This document shows positions 17,986 to 27,194 of a DNA stretch of 64,000 bases, piece by piece. A model generated the notes under the pieces. The model was not told where the DNA came from and ran no database searches. It was given only the letters and a program-made list of their open reading frames with translations. Source of the DNA: Nocardia flavorosea NBRC 108225. Lineage in GTDB: Bacteria > Actinomycetota > Actinomycetes > Mycobacteriales > Mycobacteriaceae. The position numbers were made by a program, and so were the translations under genes. The stretch is taken from the NCBI RefSeq assembly GCF_001613385.1, contig NZ_BDCG01000004.1, positions 434,001 to 498,000 on the forward strand. Reading direction: 5' to 3'. Every line of letters begins with the position of its first letter. Positions within the stretch are counted from its first letter, which is position 1.

Positions 17986-19224
17986 ATGCCCGAGGTGAAC
18001 TCGATGAGCTCGCCTCCGAAGGCGCCCGAACGCATCGGTGTTTTCGCCACGCTCCGAAGCACTCCCGCCCCGGTTCGGTATCTGCTCTCCGGTTCGATGG
18101 TCAACCAGCTCGGTGCCTTCGTGCAGGGGTTTCTCGTGCTGTATCTCGCGCAGCACGGCTACTCCCTGAGTCAGGCCGGCATTGCGCTGACCGTATACAG
18201 CGCGGGTGCCGTCGCCGGCACCATGGCCTGGGGTGAGTTCACCCACCGGCTCGGCCCCCGAACCACGATTGTCACCGGCATGATCGCGTCGGCGGGAATT
18301 CTGGCGGTGATTCCCGTAGTAAGCACCACCGGCAGGTTGCCACCGCTGCTCGGAGTGATCGCTCTGGCCGGGTTCGCCGGTCCGTCCTACCGACCCGCGG
18401 CCGCGGTGATGCTCAGTGAGCTCATGCCGGCCGAGCATCGCGTCATGGCGTTTTCCATGCAGCGGATCGCTTTCAATATCGGGGCGGCGGTCAGCCCGCT
18501 CATTGCGGGAGTCCTCATTCTCGTCGACTGGAATCTGCTGTTCTGGTTCGACGCGATCACCGCCGTATTGTTCGCCGTGATCGCGGCGCGGATGCTGCCC
18601 GCCACGCCGGCGGCCGCCTGCACGGAGGCGACCGAGCCGGTTCCGCACTCCGGAGCTCGCGCGATACTTCGCGACCGCCATTTCCTGCTGTTCCTGATAT
18701 CGATGTTGATCACCGCGGTGATCTGGGTGCAGATCTTTTCCACCCTGCCGCTGAGCATGGCCGCGCAGGGCTACTCGACCGCCTTCTACAGCGTGATCCT
18801 GACGATCGGCTCGGCCGTGCTGGTCCTGTTCGAACTGAAGATCACCACCTACGTCAAAGACTGGGACCCGGGCACGGCTGCCGTCATCGGCGCCGTCGGC
18901 CTCGGCCTCGGCCTGACCGGATATGCGCTGGGCGGGTACGGTGGTGCCACGATTGTGGTCGCTTCCGTCGTGATCGTGGCCGGCCTGATGATCCTTGGTC
19001 CCACCACGTTCGCTTACCCGTCCACATTCCCTCCCGCGGTCCGGGCCCGGTACATAGCCGCCCACCAGACCACATTCGGGTTGGGGCAGGCACTCGGGCC
19101 TACGGTCGGAGTGCTGACCTGGACCACGGTCGGCGCCGGCATCTGGCCGATCTGCGGCGCTCTCGGCCTCCTCGCCGCGCTGTTCGCATGGAAGGGATTA
19201 CGGCCGGTCCTCGACAGCCGGTGA
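17986..19224 (+). CDS. MFS transporter, probable exporter of the RiPP-like product
   Basis: 412 residues with 12 predicted membrane segments, the MFS motif region after segment 2 (WGEFTHRLGPRTT, residues about 80-92) and a second half beginning near residue 225. A ribosome-binding site (AGGAG) precedes the ATG; an in-frame ATG at 18004 is an alternative. It starts 31 bases after the HExxH gene and likely shares its mRNA, suggesting export of the modified peptide or self-protection. Substrate is inferred from context only. Confidence 0.85.
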   Translation: MPEVNSMSSPPKAPERIGVFATLRSTPAPVRYLLSGSMVNQLGAFVQGFLVLYLAQHGYSLSQAGIALTVYSAGAVAGTMAWGEFTHRLGPRTTIVTGMIASAGILAVIPVVSTTGRLPPLLGVIALAGFAGPSYRPAAAVMLSELMPAEHRVMAFSMQRIAFNIGAAVSPLIAGVLILVDWNLLFWFDAITAVLFAVIAARMLPATPAAACTEATEPVPHSGARAILRDRHFLLFLISMLITAVIWVQIFSTLPLSMAAQGYSTAFYSVILTIGSAVLVLFELKITTYVKDWDPGTAAVIGAVGLGLGLTGYALGGYGGATIVVASVVIVAGLMILGPTTFAYPSTFPPAVRARYIAAHQTTFGLGQALGPTVGVLTWTTVGAGIWPICGALGLLAALFAWKGLRPVLDSR

Positions 19225-19268
19225 TCAGCGCATACAGACCGCGACGTCGATGCCGAGGTCCGGTCGTT

Positions 19269-20555
19269 TCAGCGGTTCCGCAGGGCCAGGGTGAGCATGT
19301 CTGTCACAAAGCAGACGACCGCGCCCCCCTCGTTACGTCCGACCCAGGTCGGGTAGCTGCCGTCACCGAGCGGACAGTGATAGGGAACCAGGTCCAGCCC
19401 TTCCCCGAGCGGGAACTCCACCTTGGGTTCCGCATACATACAGGCCAACATCTGCGTCGACCACGTCCCGAAGTCCTGGGCGGCTTCGTCGAGTAGCGGC
19501 AGGGCTTCGGGCGAGGTGAAACAACCCTGTCCACCGTCGACAGAGAATCCGTAGTACTGGCCGTCGCCCAGCACCCGAATATCCTCGCCCGGACGGAGAG
19601 CCGGCTCCCAGTCGGTAACTTCGTCCTCCGATATCTGGAGTATGTATGCTTCCCCGCTCTTGGGGGGCAACGCCGCTTCGACCTTCTCGATGGACGATCC
19701 GAAACGATCGGCGAGAGCTGACAGATAGTCCAGATATTGTTGCCTACGTTCGGCATCGGTCTGTCGAGCATCGAGTATCGAGATCGCGAATACGGGATAT
19801 CGGCCAGGGAACGCCTGGGCGGTGAAGGGTTGTGCGCGATTGCCGGACCAGGCTGGCTCAAAGGCCACAACCTGCCCCGACGGCAGGGAAATCGAGCCCA
19901 GTCGCCGATATTCTGTGGTCAAGAGGTCGTTTTCGTGAACGAATTCGGTTCCTTCGGCCATCAGGGAATCGAGATAGGGCGGTGGCTGTAGCGGGGTCGG
20001 CGGACGCCATGGCGCTGGTACCGTCGTGGGATCGTGGGCTTGCGGTGCATCGATCACCACAACGGGTGAGGAGTCGGCGTGCTCGGGCACGGCCCACGAC
20101 CAATCGCCGAATACTGGAGCCTCCCGCCACTGTCCGAAGACATCCTCCTGCCCGGAGCTGTGCTGGGCGGAGCCATCCGGCCAGCGTTGATGAACGGTCC
20201 TCCAGCCGTCGACCGAGAACTCTGAACTCTTGTGCTCGACGCCTTGTTCACCTTCTCGCTGGTCGGCGGGGTACAGCCAACGATGTTCGGCAATGGTGAA
20301 CAGCCTGTTCGGCTCAAGCCGGCGAAACTCCGTCAGTGTGTCCCGCCGGGCCATATCGTCGAGTGTCCACAGCGCGAGGTAGTACTGGGACCAGGCGATA
20401 TCGATCACGATCCGCGGGGTGTCGCCAACCGATAGAACGACCGAGTACTGCTCGTCCACGCGGTCCCGGCGCTGCGCTTCGTCAGGATGTAGTTGCCCCA
20501 CCAGGCGTTGCGAGCTGCTGTCCCATCCTTCGCAATACACCGCCTTCCATTTCAC
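19269..20555 (-). CDS. DUF4241 domain protein
   Basis: 428 residues from a GTG at 20555 with GGAGGAGAG upstream; a longer frame exists but lacks a ribosome-binding site. The C-terminal third (about residues 240-428) has the DUF4241 pattern: SGQVVAFEPAW, FPVFAI-type strands, GYGFSVDGGQGCFTSPEAL, DGSYPTWVGRNEGGAVVCFVTDML. The N-terminal part (KWKAVYCEGWDSSSQRLVGQ, ending VVLSVGDTPRIVIDIAWSQY) is an unrecognised alpha/beta domain. DUF4241 proteins often occur near toxin or immunity genes, but this one stands alone, convergent with the MFS gene. Function unknown. Confidence 0.75.
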   Translation of the reverse strand: MKWKAVYCEGWDSSSQRLVGQLHPDEAQRRDRVDEQYSVVLSVGDTPRIVIDIAWSQYYLALWTLDDMARRDTLTEFRRLEPNRLFTIAEHRWLYPADQREGEQGVEHKSSEFSVDGWRTVHQRWPDGSAQHSSGQEDVFGQWREAPVFGDWSWAVPEHADSSPVVVIDAPQAHDPTTVPAPWRPPTPLQPPPYLDSLMAEGTEFVHENDLLTTEYRRLGSISLPSGQVVAFEPAWSGNRAQPFTAQAFPGRYPVFAISILDARQTDAERRQQYLDYLSALADRFGSSIEKVEAALPPKSGEAYILQISEDEVTDWEPALRPGEDIRVLGDGQYYGFSVDGGQGCFTSPEALPLLDEAAQDFGTWSTQMLACMYAEPKVEFPLGEGLDLVPYHCPLGDGSYPTWVGRNEGGAVVCFVTDMLTLALRNR

Positions 20556-20725
20556 TGCTGCACCCTCTCCTCCCGGACCACCCGATCCGCTCGGGTTGGG
20601 AACCTGAAGTATCCCGGGCGGGGTAACAGCCCACAAACGGTACTGCCTGAGACCACGCAAACTTTGCTACCGGTGAAGGTTTCGCGGTGTGACGAACCGG
20701 GCCGGGTGGGCTCGATCCCGGGTCG

Positions 20726-21901
20726 TCATCGACGCAGATCGGCGTCTTCATAATTCTCGAAGCCGGTCTTGCATGCTCCTGCCGGACTTGGACCGGCGGC
20801 CACAGGGAGGGTTTCTGTGGCCGCCGCGCGAAGTAGTCGTGTCCGATTATCCGGGGTCAGCGGTTTGCCGCGTTCCCGGTACATGCGGCGCTGCTGTTTG
20901 GTGATACTGCGCCAGGCCTCGTCGCGTTCGGCCTGTAGCCGTTTATCGGTGCGGGCCTGCAACCAGGCGTTTTCCCGGGCCAGTTTGCGGTAGCTGTGCA
21001 GGCGGCGCGGGGTGAGGATGCCGGAGTCGACCGCCTCGCGGACTGCGCAACCTGGTTCGCGGTCGTGTGCGCAGTCGTCGAAGCGGCATGCGCCGGCCAG
21101 TTCTTCGATATCGCTGAAGGTCCGGCCGATGCCTTCGGCGGCGTCCCATACACCTACGCCTCGGAGCCCTGGAGTGTCGATGAGTGTGCCGCCGCCCGGA
21201 AGCGGGCGCAGTTCCCGGTGCACCGTGGTGTGCCGGCCCTTCTTGTCGGTGCCGCGTACCTGATTCGTGGCGAACACTTCCGCACCCAGCAGGGCATTGG
21301 CCAGCGTGGACTTCCCGGCGCCGGACGGCCCCAGCAGTGCGACGGTGCCGTCCAGTACTGCGGTGAGCACGTCGAGTCCGGCGCCGGTGTCCGCGCTGAC
21401 GGCCAGGACCGCCGCGCCCGGCGCTACCGCGCGGACCTCGTCGAGCGGTACGTCTTCCGCCGCATCGGCCTTGGTGAGCACGACGACCGGCTGGGCGCCG
21501 CCCTCCCAGACCAGGGCCAGCATGCGTTCGATCCGTGCCAGGTCCACGTCGCCGTCGGCGGCCGTGCAGATCAGCACGGTGTCGACATTGGCGGCGAGGA
21601 CCTGGCGCTCGGAGCGCCCGGAGGCCGACGAGCGGGCGAGCGCCGAACGCCGCGGCAGCAGGGTCCGGACATGGGACCGGGCATCGAGGACCACCCAGTC
21701 GCCGGTGCACAGGCCACTGACCTCGGAATCGGCGCGTGGGCAGGTGGCACGGGCGGGACCGTCCGGGGTGACCACATCGCATTCGCCGCGGTCCATCCGC
21801 ACGATGCGGGCGGGGGTGAAACCGGGATCGAGATACGGCAGATATTCCTTAGCGACGCTTTCGGTCCAGCCGTAGGGGATGAGCAGGTCGTAGTCGACCA
21901 T
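20726..21901 (-). CDS. rsgA: Ribosome small-subunit GTPase RsgA
   Basis: 391 residues. It has an N-terminal OB fold, then a circularly permuted GTPase: G4 VVVLTKAD, G1 GPSGAGKSTL (near residue 193), G2 KGRHTT and G3 IDTPGLRG. A zinc site follows (ACRFDDCAHDREPGC). RsgA checks late 30S ribosome maturation. The C-terminal tail is long and basic, with a run of Arg/Lys, then Ala/Pro-rich residues. It is not in an obvious operon and is divergent from the Phd/PIN toxin-antitoxin pair. Confidence 0.95.
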   Translation of the reverse strand: MVDYDLLIPYGWTESVAKEYLPYLDPGFTPARIVRMDRGECDVVTPDGPARATCPRADSEVSGLCTGDWVVLDARSHVRTLLPRRSALARSSASGRSERQVLAANVDTVLICTAADGDVDLARIERMLALVWEGGAQPVVVLTKADAAEDVPLDEVRAVAPGAAVLAVSADTGAGLDVLTAVLDGTVALLGPSGAGKSTLANALLGAEVFATNQVRGTDKKGRHTTVHRELRPLPGGGTLIDTPGLRGVGVWDAAEGIGRTFSDIEELAGACRFDDCAHDREPGCAVREAVDSGILTPRRLHSYRKLARENAWLQARTDKRLQAERDEAWRSITKQQRRMYRERGKPLTPDNRTRLLRAAATETLPVAAGPSPAGACKTGFENYEDADLRR

Positions 21902-22175
21902 TGTGGAGAAATCCTTCGTCGGGCGCCGAACCCGACCGGGTTCAGCGAGGGAGGTTCAGGGTGGAGAACGCTGCGGCACGGACCGGCACGGTCCGCCGCG
22001 GCACGACAATCCGACCGACCGTCACGCTCTCCACCTCCCTCACGACTCGCTGTTGTTCCGACACACTGCCACGGCGCCACCGCCCACGCAACGGAATATC
22101 GCCCGACCGATCGGTTCGGCGACGCTGCCCGCACCCGAGAAGGTGGGCTAACATCTTAGCTAAGGAGGTTTGGGC

Positions 22176-22430
22176 ATGGCCGCCAACGCAGCAGAGCAGT
22201 TCAATATCCACGAGGCGAAGACGAACCTGTCGCGCATCGTGGAACGCGTCGAACGGGGCGAGGAGATCGTGATCAGCCGGGCCGGTCATCCGGTGGCCAA
22301 GGTGGTTCCCCTGGTGCGGCGGGTGAACCGCACTGCCCGGGGTTCGTTGCGTGGAATCGACCTCGGGCAGGACTGGGACTCCGACGAGACCAACGCCGCG
22401 ATTGCGGACGATTTCGGCATGCCCCGATGA
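22176..22430 (+). CDS. Phd/YefM-family antitoxin
   Basis: 84 residues from ATG 22176, eight bases after AGGAGG; an upstream TTG is less likely. It shows the Phd/YefM signature: FNIHEAKTNLSRIVERVERGEEIVISRAGHPVAKVVPL. The C-terminal part (SLRGIDLGQDWDSDETNAAIADDFGM) is acidic and would mask the toxin. Its stop overlaps the toxin ATG by four bases. Such antitoxins repress their own promoter; a short TTAGCTAA palindrome at 22156-22163 is a possible operator. Confidence 0.92.
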   Translation: MAANAAEQFNIHEAKTNLSRIVERVERGEEIVISRAGHPVAKVVPLVRRVNRTARGSLRGIDLGQDWDSDETNAAIADDFGMPR

Positions 22431-22801
22431 GCTTGCTGCTCGACACTCATGTAGTGCTGTGGTGGCTCACCGATGACGCGAGCTTATCGGGCGAACTGAA
22501 AGATCGGCTCGACCACGATCCGGACGTATTCGTCAGCGTCGTCTCCATATGGGAGGTTTCGATAAAGCAGGCCGCCGGAAAACTCGGCGGCCCGCTCGAT
22601 ATGCCCGAGCGTATTCGCGACAGCGGTCTGGTGACGCTCGAGATCAGCTCCGGCCATGCCATCGCAGCCGGGCGGCTTCCGCTGATCCACCGCGATCCGT
22701 TCGACCGGATGCTGGTGGCTCAGGCGATCGCGGAGGGGCTGACGCTGGTCACGCGGGATCCGTGGTGCCACAAATACGAGGTTCCGATCCTGGGGGTCTG
22801 A
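22427..22801 (+). CDS. PIN-domain toxin paired with the Phd-type antitoxin
   Basis: 124 residues with the PIN acidic set: Asp in LLDTHVVLWWL, Glu in VSIWEVSIKQ, Asp in RDPFDRMLVAQA and Asp in LVTRDPW. This subgroup (LLDTH start, DPFDR) is typically paired with Phd/YefM antitoxins. It is a predicted endoribonuclease held inactive by the upstream protein. The module lies between rsgA and the fadE33 operon and has no clear functional link to either. Confidence 0.92.
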   Translation: MSLLLDTHVVLWWLTDDASLSGELKDRLDHDPDVFVSVVSIWEVSIKQAAGKLGGPLDMPERIRDSGLVTLEISSGHAIAAGRLPLIHRDPFDRMLVAQAIAEGLTLVTRDPWCHKYEVPILGV

Positions 22802-22909
22802 CGGTAGTTGCTGGACACTGCCGAGAACCCGGTGTCACCGGCGCGGTCCTCGCCCCCACCCGGCCGGGGCGTAGCCCGGATCCGGTGATGCGCGAACGGC
22901 CGCGGCACG

Positions 22910-23962
22910 TCAGCTGTGGATCACCGGCCGTTCCGGGGTGCCGAAGAGTTGGGCGTCGCCGTGGGCGCGTTTGAAGTACAGGTGCGCGTCGTGTTCCCAG
23001 GTAATGGCGATACCGCCGTGCAACTGGATGGTTTCGGCAGCGATCGTGGAGAACGCTTCGCTGCACTGACGGCGGGCGACCCAGACATCCTCGGCCGCCG
23101 ATGGGCTGTCCTCGGCCAGGGCGATGGCGGCGGTCAGGGCGGTCGATTTGGCGGATTCGGCCAGGACGTACATATCGGCCATCCGGTGCTTGAGGGCTTG
23201 GAAGCTGCCGATGACCCGGCCGAACTGCACCCGCGACTTGGTGTATTCCACCGTCGCCTCCAGGCAGTATTCGGCCGCCCCGACCTGTTCGGCGGCCAGC
23301 GCCGCCCAGGCGATCTGCCGGAGCCGGTCGATTATCGGAGCAGGGTCACCGGTGCCGAGCCGGCGGGCCGCGGCGCCGGTGAAGGTGATCTCGGACAGCG
23401 CCCGGGACGGGTCCATGGCCGCCACCTTCCGGCGCTCGACCCCGGCGGTTGCCGGGTCCACTTCGAACAGGCCGCTGTCCGTGATCACGATCAGGGTGTC
23501 GGCGATGGTGCCGTCGAGGACATAGTGCGCGGTGCCGTGCAGGGTTTCCCCGTCGGCCGCCACTCCGAACTCGTCCCAGCCCGCGGCGCCGGCCCAGCAG
23601 ACGGCGAGGGTGCGGCTGCCTTCGGCAATACCGGGAAGCAGCCGCTCACAGGCTTCGCCGTCGCCGGACAGCAGTACGGCCTGCGCGCCCAGGACCGCCG
23701 AACCGAGCATCGGCACATCGGCGAGGGTCCGGCCGAGTTCACCCACCACCAGCAAGGATTCGGGGAGTCCGGCGCCGAAGCCGCCATACTCCTCGGGAAT
23801 TGCCAGTGCGGCCACCCCGACCTGTTCGCACAGCTGCGCCCACAGTTGCGGGTCGTAGCCGAGGTCGGTGTCCATGGCCCGGCGAATCCCCGCCCGGGCA
23901 TCGCGTTTGGCCAGCAGTCCCCGGACCGCCGACACCAGCTCCCGCTGTTCCTCGCTGATCAT
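22910..23962 (-). CDS. fadE33: Acyl-CoA dehydrogenase of the HIP pathway, FadE33-like
   Basis: 350 residues, acyl-CoA dehydrogenase fold (IPEEYGGFGAGLPESLLVVGELGRTLA; SRVQFGRVIGSFQALKHRMADMY; ETIQLHGGIAITWEHDAHLYFKRA). It is the last gene of fadD3-ech-fadE31-fadE32-fadE33, matching the KstR2 regulon order. FadE31 to FadE33 form mixed complexes in mycobacteria and oxidise HIP-CoA ring intermediates. A 150-base gap separates it from fadE32; a ribosome-binding site (GGGAGAAG) precedes the ATG. Numbering among the fadE genes follows synteny. Confidence 0.85.
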   Translation of the reverse strand: MISEEQRELVSAVRGLLAKRDARAGIRRAMDTDLGYDPQLWAQLCEQVGVAALAIPEEYGGFGAGLPESLLVVGELGRTLADVPMLGSAVLGAQAVLLSGDGEACERLLPGIAEGSRTLAVCWAGAAGWDEFGVAADGETLHGTAHYVLDGTIADTLIVITDSGLFEVDPATAGVERRKVAAMDPSRALSEITFTGAAARRLGTGDPAPIIDRLRQIAWAALAAEQVGAAEYCLEATVEYTKSRVQFGRVIGSFQALKHRMADMYVLAESAKSTALTAAIALAEDSPSAAEDVWVARRQCSEAFSTIAAETIQLHGGIAITWEHDAHLYFKRAHGDAQLFGTPERPVIHS

Positions 23963-24111
23963 CTCTTCTCCCGTAGGTCTGACGGACGGATGCCGAGGCG
24001 CCTACGTCCGGTTGTTGCCACTGTCTGCCGGTTCTCGCATCGCCACGTGCGCGCCGGATGCTCCGGCAGTGCACCCGTGCGGCCCAGGCCGCCGCCCGGG
24101 TGGTGGTGTTC

Positions 24112-25146
24112 TCAGGTGAGTGCGCCCGACGGGTCCACCGCTCCGGTGGCGCGCAGTGCCTCGGCGACCCGGCCACGATGCAGATCCGGGGTGCCCCAGG
24201 CGGCGCGCAGGGCGGTGACCCGGGTCAGCCACAGCGACAGGTCGTATTCGGCGGTGTAGCCGATAGCGCCGTGCACTTGCAGTGCGGTGCGGGCCGCCTG
24301 GTAGGCGGCATCGGCAGCGGCCACCGCCGCCGCCGAGATATCGCGGACCCGATTCTGCGACCCGGTGGTGAGCGCGGCCCGGTACAGCAGTGGTTCGGCC
24401 AGGTCGAGGCCGATGAACACATCGGCCAGTTTCTGTTTGACCGCCTGGAATTCACCGATCGGCCGGCCGAACTGTTTGCGCTGCTTGACGTATTCCGTCG
24501 ACGCGTCGAGCAGGGCCTTACCGGCGCCGAGCAGCTGCGCGGCATTGGCCAGGGCACCGAAATCGAATCCTGCCGCGATAGCCGTGCGGGCCTGTGGTCC
24601 CTCGGCGATGGTTTCGCCGGCTTCGACGACGAACAGCCGCCGGGCGGGATCCAGCGAGCGCACCTGTTCGCCCACTCGGCCCGTCGACAGACGGTCGCCC
24701 TGAGTCAGGAGGACGAGGTCGGCGCGGTCCGCGTCCACCGCGACCGCCGGGCCGGTGGCCCCGCCGAAGGCGATGGTGGCCGACAAGGTCCCTTCGGAGA
24801 TACCGGGCAGCCAGCGTTGCGCGGGCGCCGGATCGGTCTCGGCCAGTGCCTGCAGCAGTGCCGGTACGGCCGCCGCGGTTTCCACCAGCGGGCCGGGGGC
24901 AGCGGCCCGCCCGATCTCGATGAACGCGACCAGCTGGTCGAGCGGTTCGGCACCGAGACCACCGAAATCCTCGGCGATCGTCAGGCCCAGGGCGCCGGCG
25001 GCCGCGAGCTGCTCGATCAGGCCCCGGCCGGGCGCCGGATCCGTACCGCTCCACGCGCGCACCGCGGCGGGGGTGGAACCGGATTCGAAGAGCTTGCGGA
25101 TACTGGCACCGAAGTCCAGATGCTCCGGGCTGAGCGCGAATTTCAT
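24112..25146 (-). CDS. fadE32: Acyl-CoA dehydrogenase of the HIP pathway, FadE32-like
   Basis: 344 residues: LSPEHLDFGASIRKLF at the N-terminus, LTIAEDFGGLGAEPLDQLVAFIEIGRAAAPG, RKQFGRPIGEFQAVKQKLADVFI and ALQVHGAIGYTAEYDLSLWL. The start overlaps the fadE31 stop by four bases, consistent with a heteromeric enzyme made in equal amounts with FadE31. Like other small FadE partners its middle beta domain is reduced. The exact HIP-CoA intermediate cannot be read from sequence. Confidence 0.87.
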   Translation of the reverse strand: MKFALSPEHLDFGASIRKLFESGSTPAAVRAWSGTDPAPGRGLIEQLAAAGALGLTIAEDFGGLGAEPLDQLVAFIEIGRAAAPGPLVETAAAVPALLQALAETDPAPAQRWLPGISEGTLSATIAFGGATGPAVAVDADRADLVLLTQGDRLSTGRVGEQVRSLDPARRLFVVEAGETIAEGPQARTAIAAGFDFGALANAAQLLGAGKALLDASTEYVKQRKQFGRPIGEFQAVKQKLADVFIGLDLAEPLLYRAALTTGSQNRVRDISAAAVAAADAAYQAARTALQVHGAIGYTAEYDLSLWLTRVTALRAAWGTPDLHRGRVAEALRATGAVDPSGALT

Positions 25147-26282
25147 CGGCTACCTCCTCGTGGTAGGCCGAGGAGCCGCTCGGCGATGATGTTGCGTTGG
25201 ATTTCGTTGGTACCGGCGTAGATCGGGCCGGACAGCGAGAACAGATAACCGTCGGTCCAGCGGCTCGTCTGTTCGGCGCCGGCACCGAGCAGGTCGAGCG
25301 CGGTTTCGTGCATGGCGATATCGAGTTCGGACCAGAACACCTTGGTGATCGAGGATTCCGCGCCGAGTTTGCCGCCTTCGTTCAACCGGGTGACGGTGCC
25401 GAAGGTGTGCAGCCGGTAGGCCTCGCTGCCGATCCAGGCGTCCACCACCGCATCACGGGCCGCGGTGCCGGTATCGCCGGTTTCGGTCCACAGGTCGACC
25501 AGCCGCTGCGCGGTGGCGCTGAACCGGCCGGGACTGCGAAGCGAGAGGCCGCGTTCGTTGCTGGAGGTGCTCATCGCGACCCGCCAGCCCTCGTTCGGGG
25601 CGCCGATCACATCGCTGTCCGGGACGAAGACATCGTCGAGGAAGATTTCCGCGAAGCCGGGTTCGCCGTCCAACTGCGGGATCGGCCGGACCGTCACACC
25701 GTCGGCGGTGAGCGGGAACATCAGGTAGGTGAGCCCGCGATGCCGTTCGGCTTCGGGATCGCTGCGGAACAGGCCGAACGCCCAGTCCGCGAATGCCGCC
25801 CGCGAACTCCAGGTCTTCTGCCCGCTCAGCACCCAGCCGCCGCCGGTACGGCGCGCGGTGGAGCGGATACCGGCCAGATCGCTACCGGCTTCCGGCTCGG
25901 ACCAGGCCTGGGCCCAGATATCGTCGCCGCGTGCCATCCGCGGCATGATCCGCGCCAGTTGCTCCGGTGTGCCGTGTTCGAACAAGGTGGGGGCGAGCAG
26001 GAAGATACCGTTCTGGCTCACCCGGCCCGGCGCGGCGGCCGCGTAGTACTCCTGTTCGAACAGCACCCATTCCAGTAGCGACGCGTCGCGCCCGCCGTAT
26101 TCGGGTGCCCAGGAGACCACGGACAAACGGGCCTCGGCCAGCGTGTGCTCCCATTCCCGGTGTGCTTCGAAACCCGCTGCCGTGTCCATCGAGGGCAGCG
26201 GTTCGGCGGGGACATTGGCGGCCAGGAATTCGCGGACTTCCCGCTGGAATTCCCGGGTGCTTTCGTCGAGATCGAGATCCAT
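25143..26282 (-). CDS. fadE31: Acyl-CoA dehydrogenase of the HIP pathway, FadE31-like
   Basis: 379 residues, full acyl-CoA dehydrogenase with FAD loops AQAWSEPEAGSDLAGIRSTA and WVLSGQKTWSSRAAFADW, plus GPIYAGTNEIQRNIIAERLLGL at the end. Length agrees with mycobacterial FadE31 (about 377). It would carry the FAD site of the FadE31-FadE32/33 complexes in HIP ring degradation. The ATG directly follows the upstream hydratase stop. Confidence 0.88.
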   Translation of the reverse strand: MDLDLDESTREFQREVREFLAANVPAEPLPSMDTAAGFEAHREWEHTLAEARLSVVSWAPEYGGRDASLLEWVLFEQEYYAAAAPGRVSQNGIFLLAPTLFEHGTPEQLARIMPRMARGDDIWAQAWSEPEAGSDLAGIRSTARRTGGGWVLSGQKTWSSRAAFADWAFGLFRSDPEAERHRGLTYLMFPLTADGVTVRPIPQLDGEPGFAEIFLDDVFVPDSDVIGAPNEGWRVAMSTSSNERGLSLRSPGRFSATAQRLVDLWTETGDTGTAARDAVVDAWIGSEAYRLHTFGTVTRLNEGGKLGAESSITKVFWSELDIAMHETALDLLGAGAEQTSRWTDGYLFSLSGPIYAGTNEIQRNIIAERLLGLPRGGSR

Positions 26283-27194
26283 TCAGGCTTTCCCGTCGTT
26301 CGTCTCCGCGGCGGAACTCGCCTGCGCTTTCATCGATTTGGCGTTCAACCCGCCGAGGGAATCGGTGCCGACCTCGGCATTGTGGGCGTGCGCGAAATGG
26401 TGCAGGCCGAACACCGAATCCATCCCGGCCCGCATACCCATGAGGTCCTCGGACTGGTTGACCGCCTTCTTCGTCAACGCCAGCCCGAACTGTGGCATCG
26501 CCGAGATCTTCTCGGCCAGCGCCATGGTTTCCGATTCCAGTTCGGCCCGGGGAACCACCCGGTTGACCATGCCCCATTCCTTGGCCTGCGCGGCGTCGAA
26601 ACGATCGCCGGTGTACAGGAATTCCTTGGCGGCGCGCGGTCCCATCACCCACGGGTGCGCGAAGTATTCGACGCCCGGAATACCCATACGTACGACCGGG
26701 TCGGAGAAGAAGGCATCGTCGGCGGCAATGATCAGATCGCAGACCCAGGCCAGCATGAGACCGCCCGCGATACAGGCACCCTGCACCATGGCGATGGTCG
26801 GCTTGGGGATCTCCCGCCAGCGGCGGCACATCCCCAGGTACACCTCCGTCTCCCGGGCGAAGCGCTGATCACCGCCGGGGCGGTCCACATGGTCCCACCA
26901 CAGCGCGGCCTTGTTCTGGTATTTCACGTGATGGTCGCGACCGGGTGTGCCCAGATCGTGCCCGGCGCTGAAATGCTTCCCGTTCCCGGCCAGCACGATG
27001 ACCTTGACCTCGGGATCTTCCACCGCGCGTTCGAATGCGGCGTCGATCGCATAGGTCATCACGGAGTTCTGCGCGTTGCGATAGTCCGGCCGGTTCAGGG
27101 TGACCACCGCGATGGCACCCCGGCGCTCATAGGTCACCACATCGGGTTCGTAGGGAATGCTCCCGGTCCCGGTCGGGGATATGTTCTCCGACAT
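26283..27194 (-). CDS. Enoyl-CoA hydratase/isomerase family protein within the fadD3 operon
   Basis: 303 residues of the crotonase fold: VVTLNRPDYRNAQNS, the oxyanion hole VLAGNGKHFSAGHDLG and VQGACIAGGLMLAWVCDLIIAADDAFF. The start shares one base with the fadD3 stop (TAATG) and the stop abuts fadE31, so it is an operon member. M. tuberculosis lacks a hydratase gene at this exact spot, as far as I recall, while Rhodococcus has one. It probably acts on an unsaturated HIP-CoA or ring-opened intermediate. It differs from EchA20 at 41243 in sequence and length. Confidence 0.85.
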   Translation of the reverse strand: MSENISPTGTGSIPYEPDVVTYERRGAIAVVTLNRPDYRNAQNSVMTYAIDAAFERAVEDPEVKVIVLAGNGKHFSAGHDLGTPGRDHHVKYQNKAALWWDHVDRPGGDQRFARETEVYLGMCRRWREIPKPTIAMVQGACIAGGLMLAWVCDLIIAADDAFFSDPVVRMGIPGVEYFAHPWVMGPRAAKEFLYTGDRFDAAQAKEWGMVNRVVPRAELESETMALAEKISAMPQFGLALTKKAVNQSEDLMGMRAGMDSVFGLHHFAHAHNAEVGTDSLGGLNAKSMKAQASSAAETNDGKA

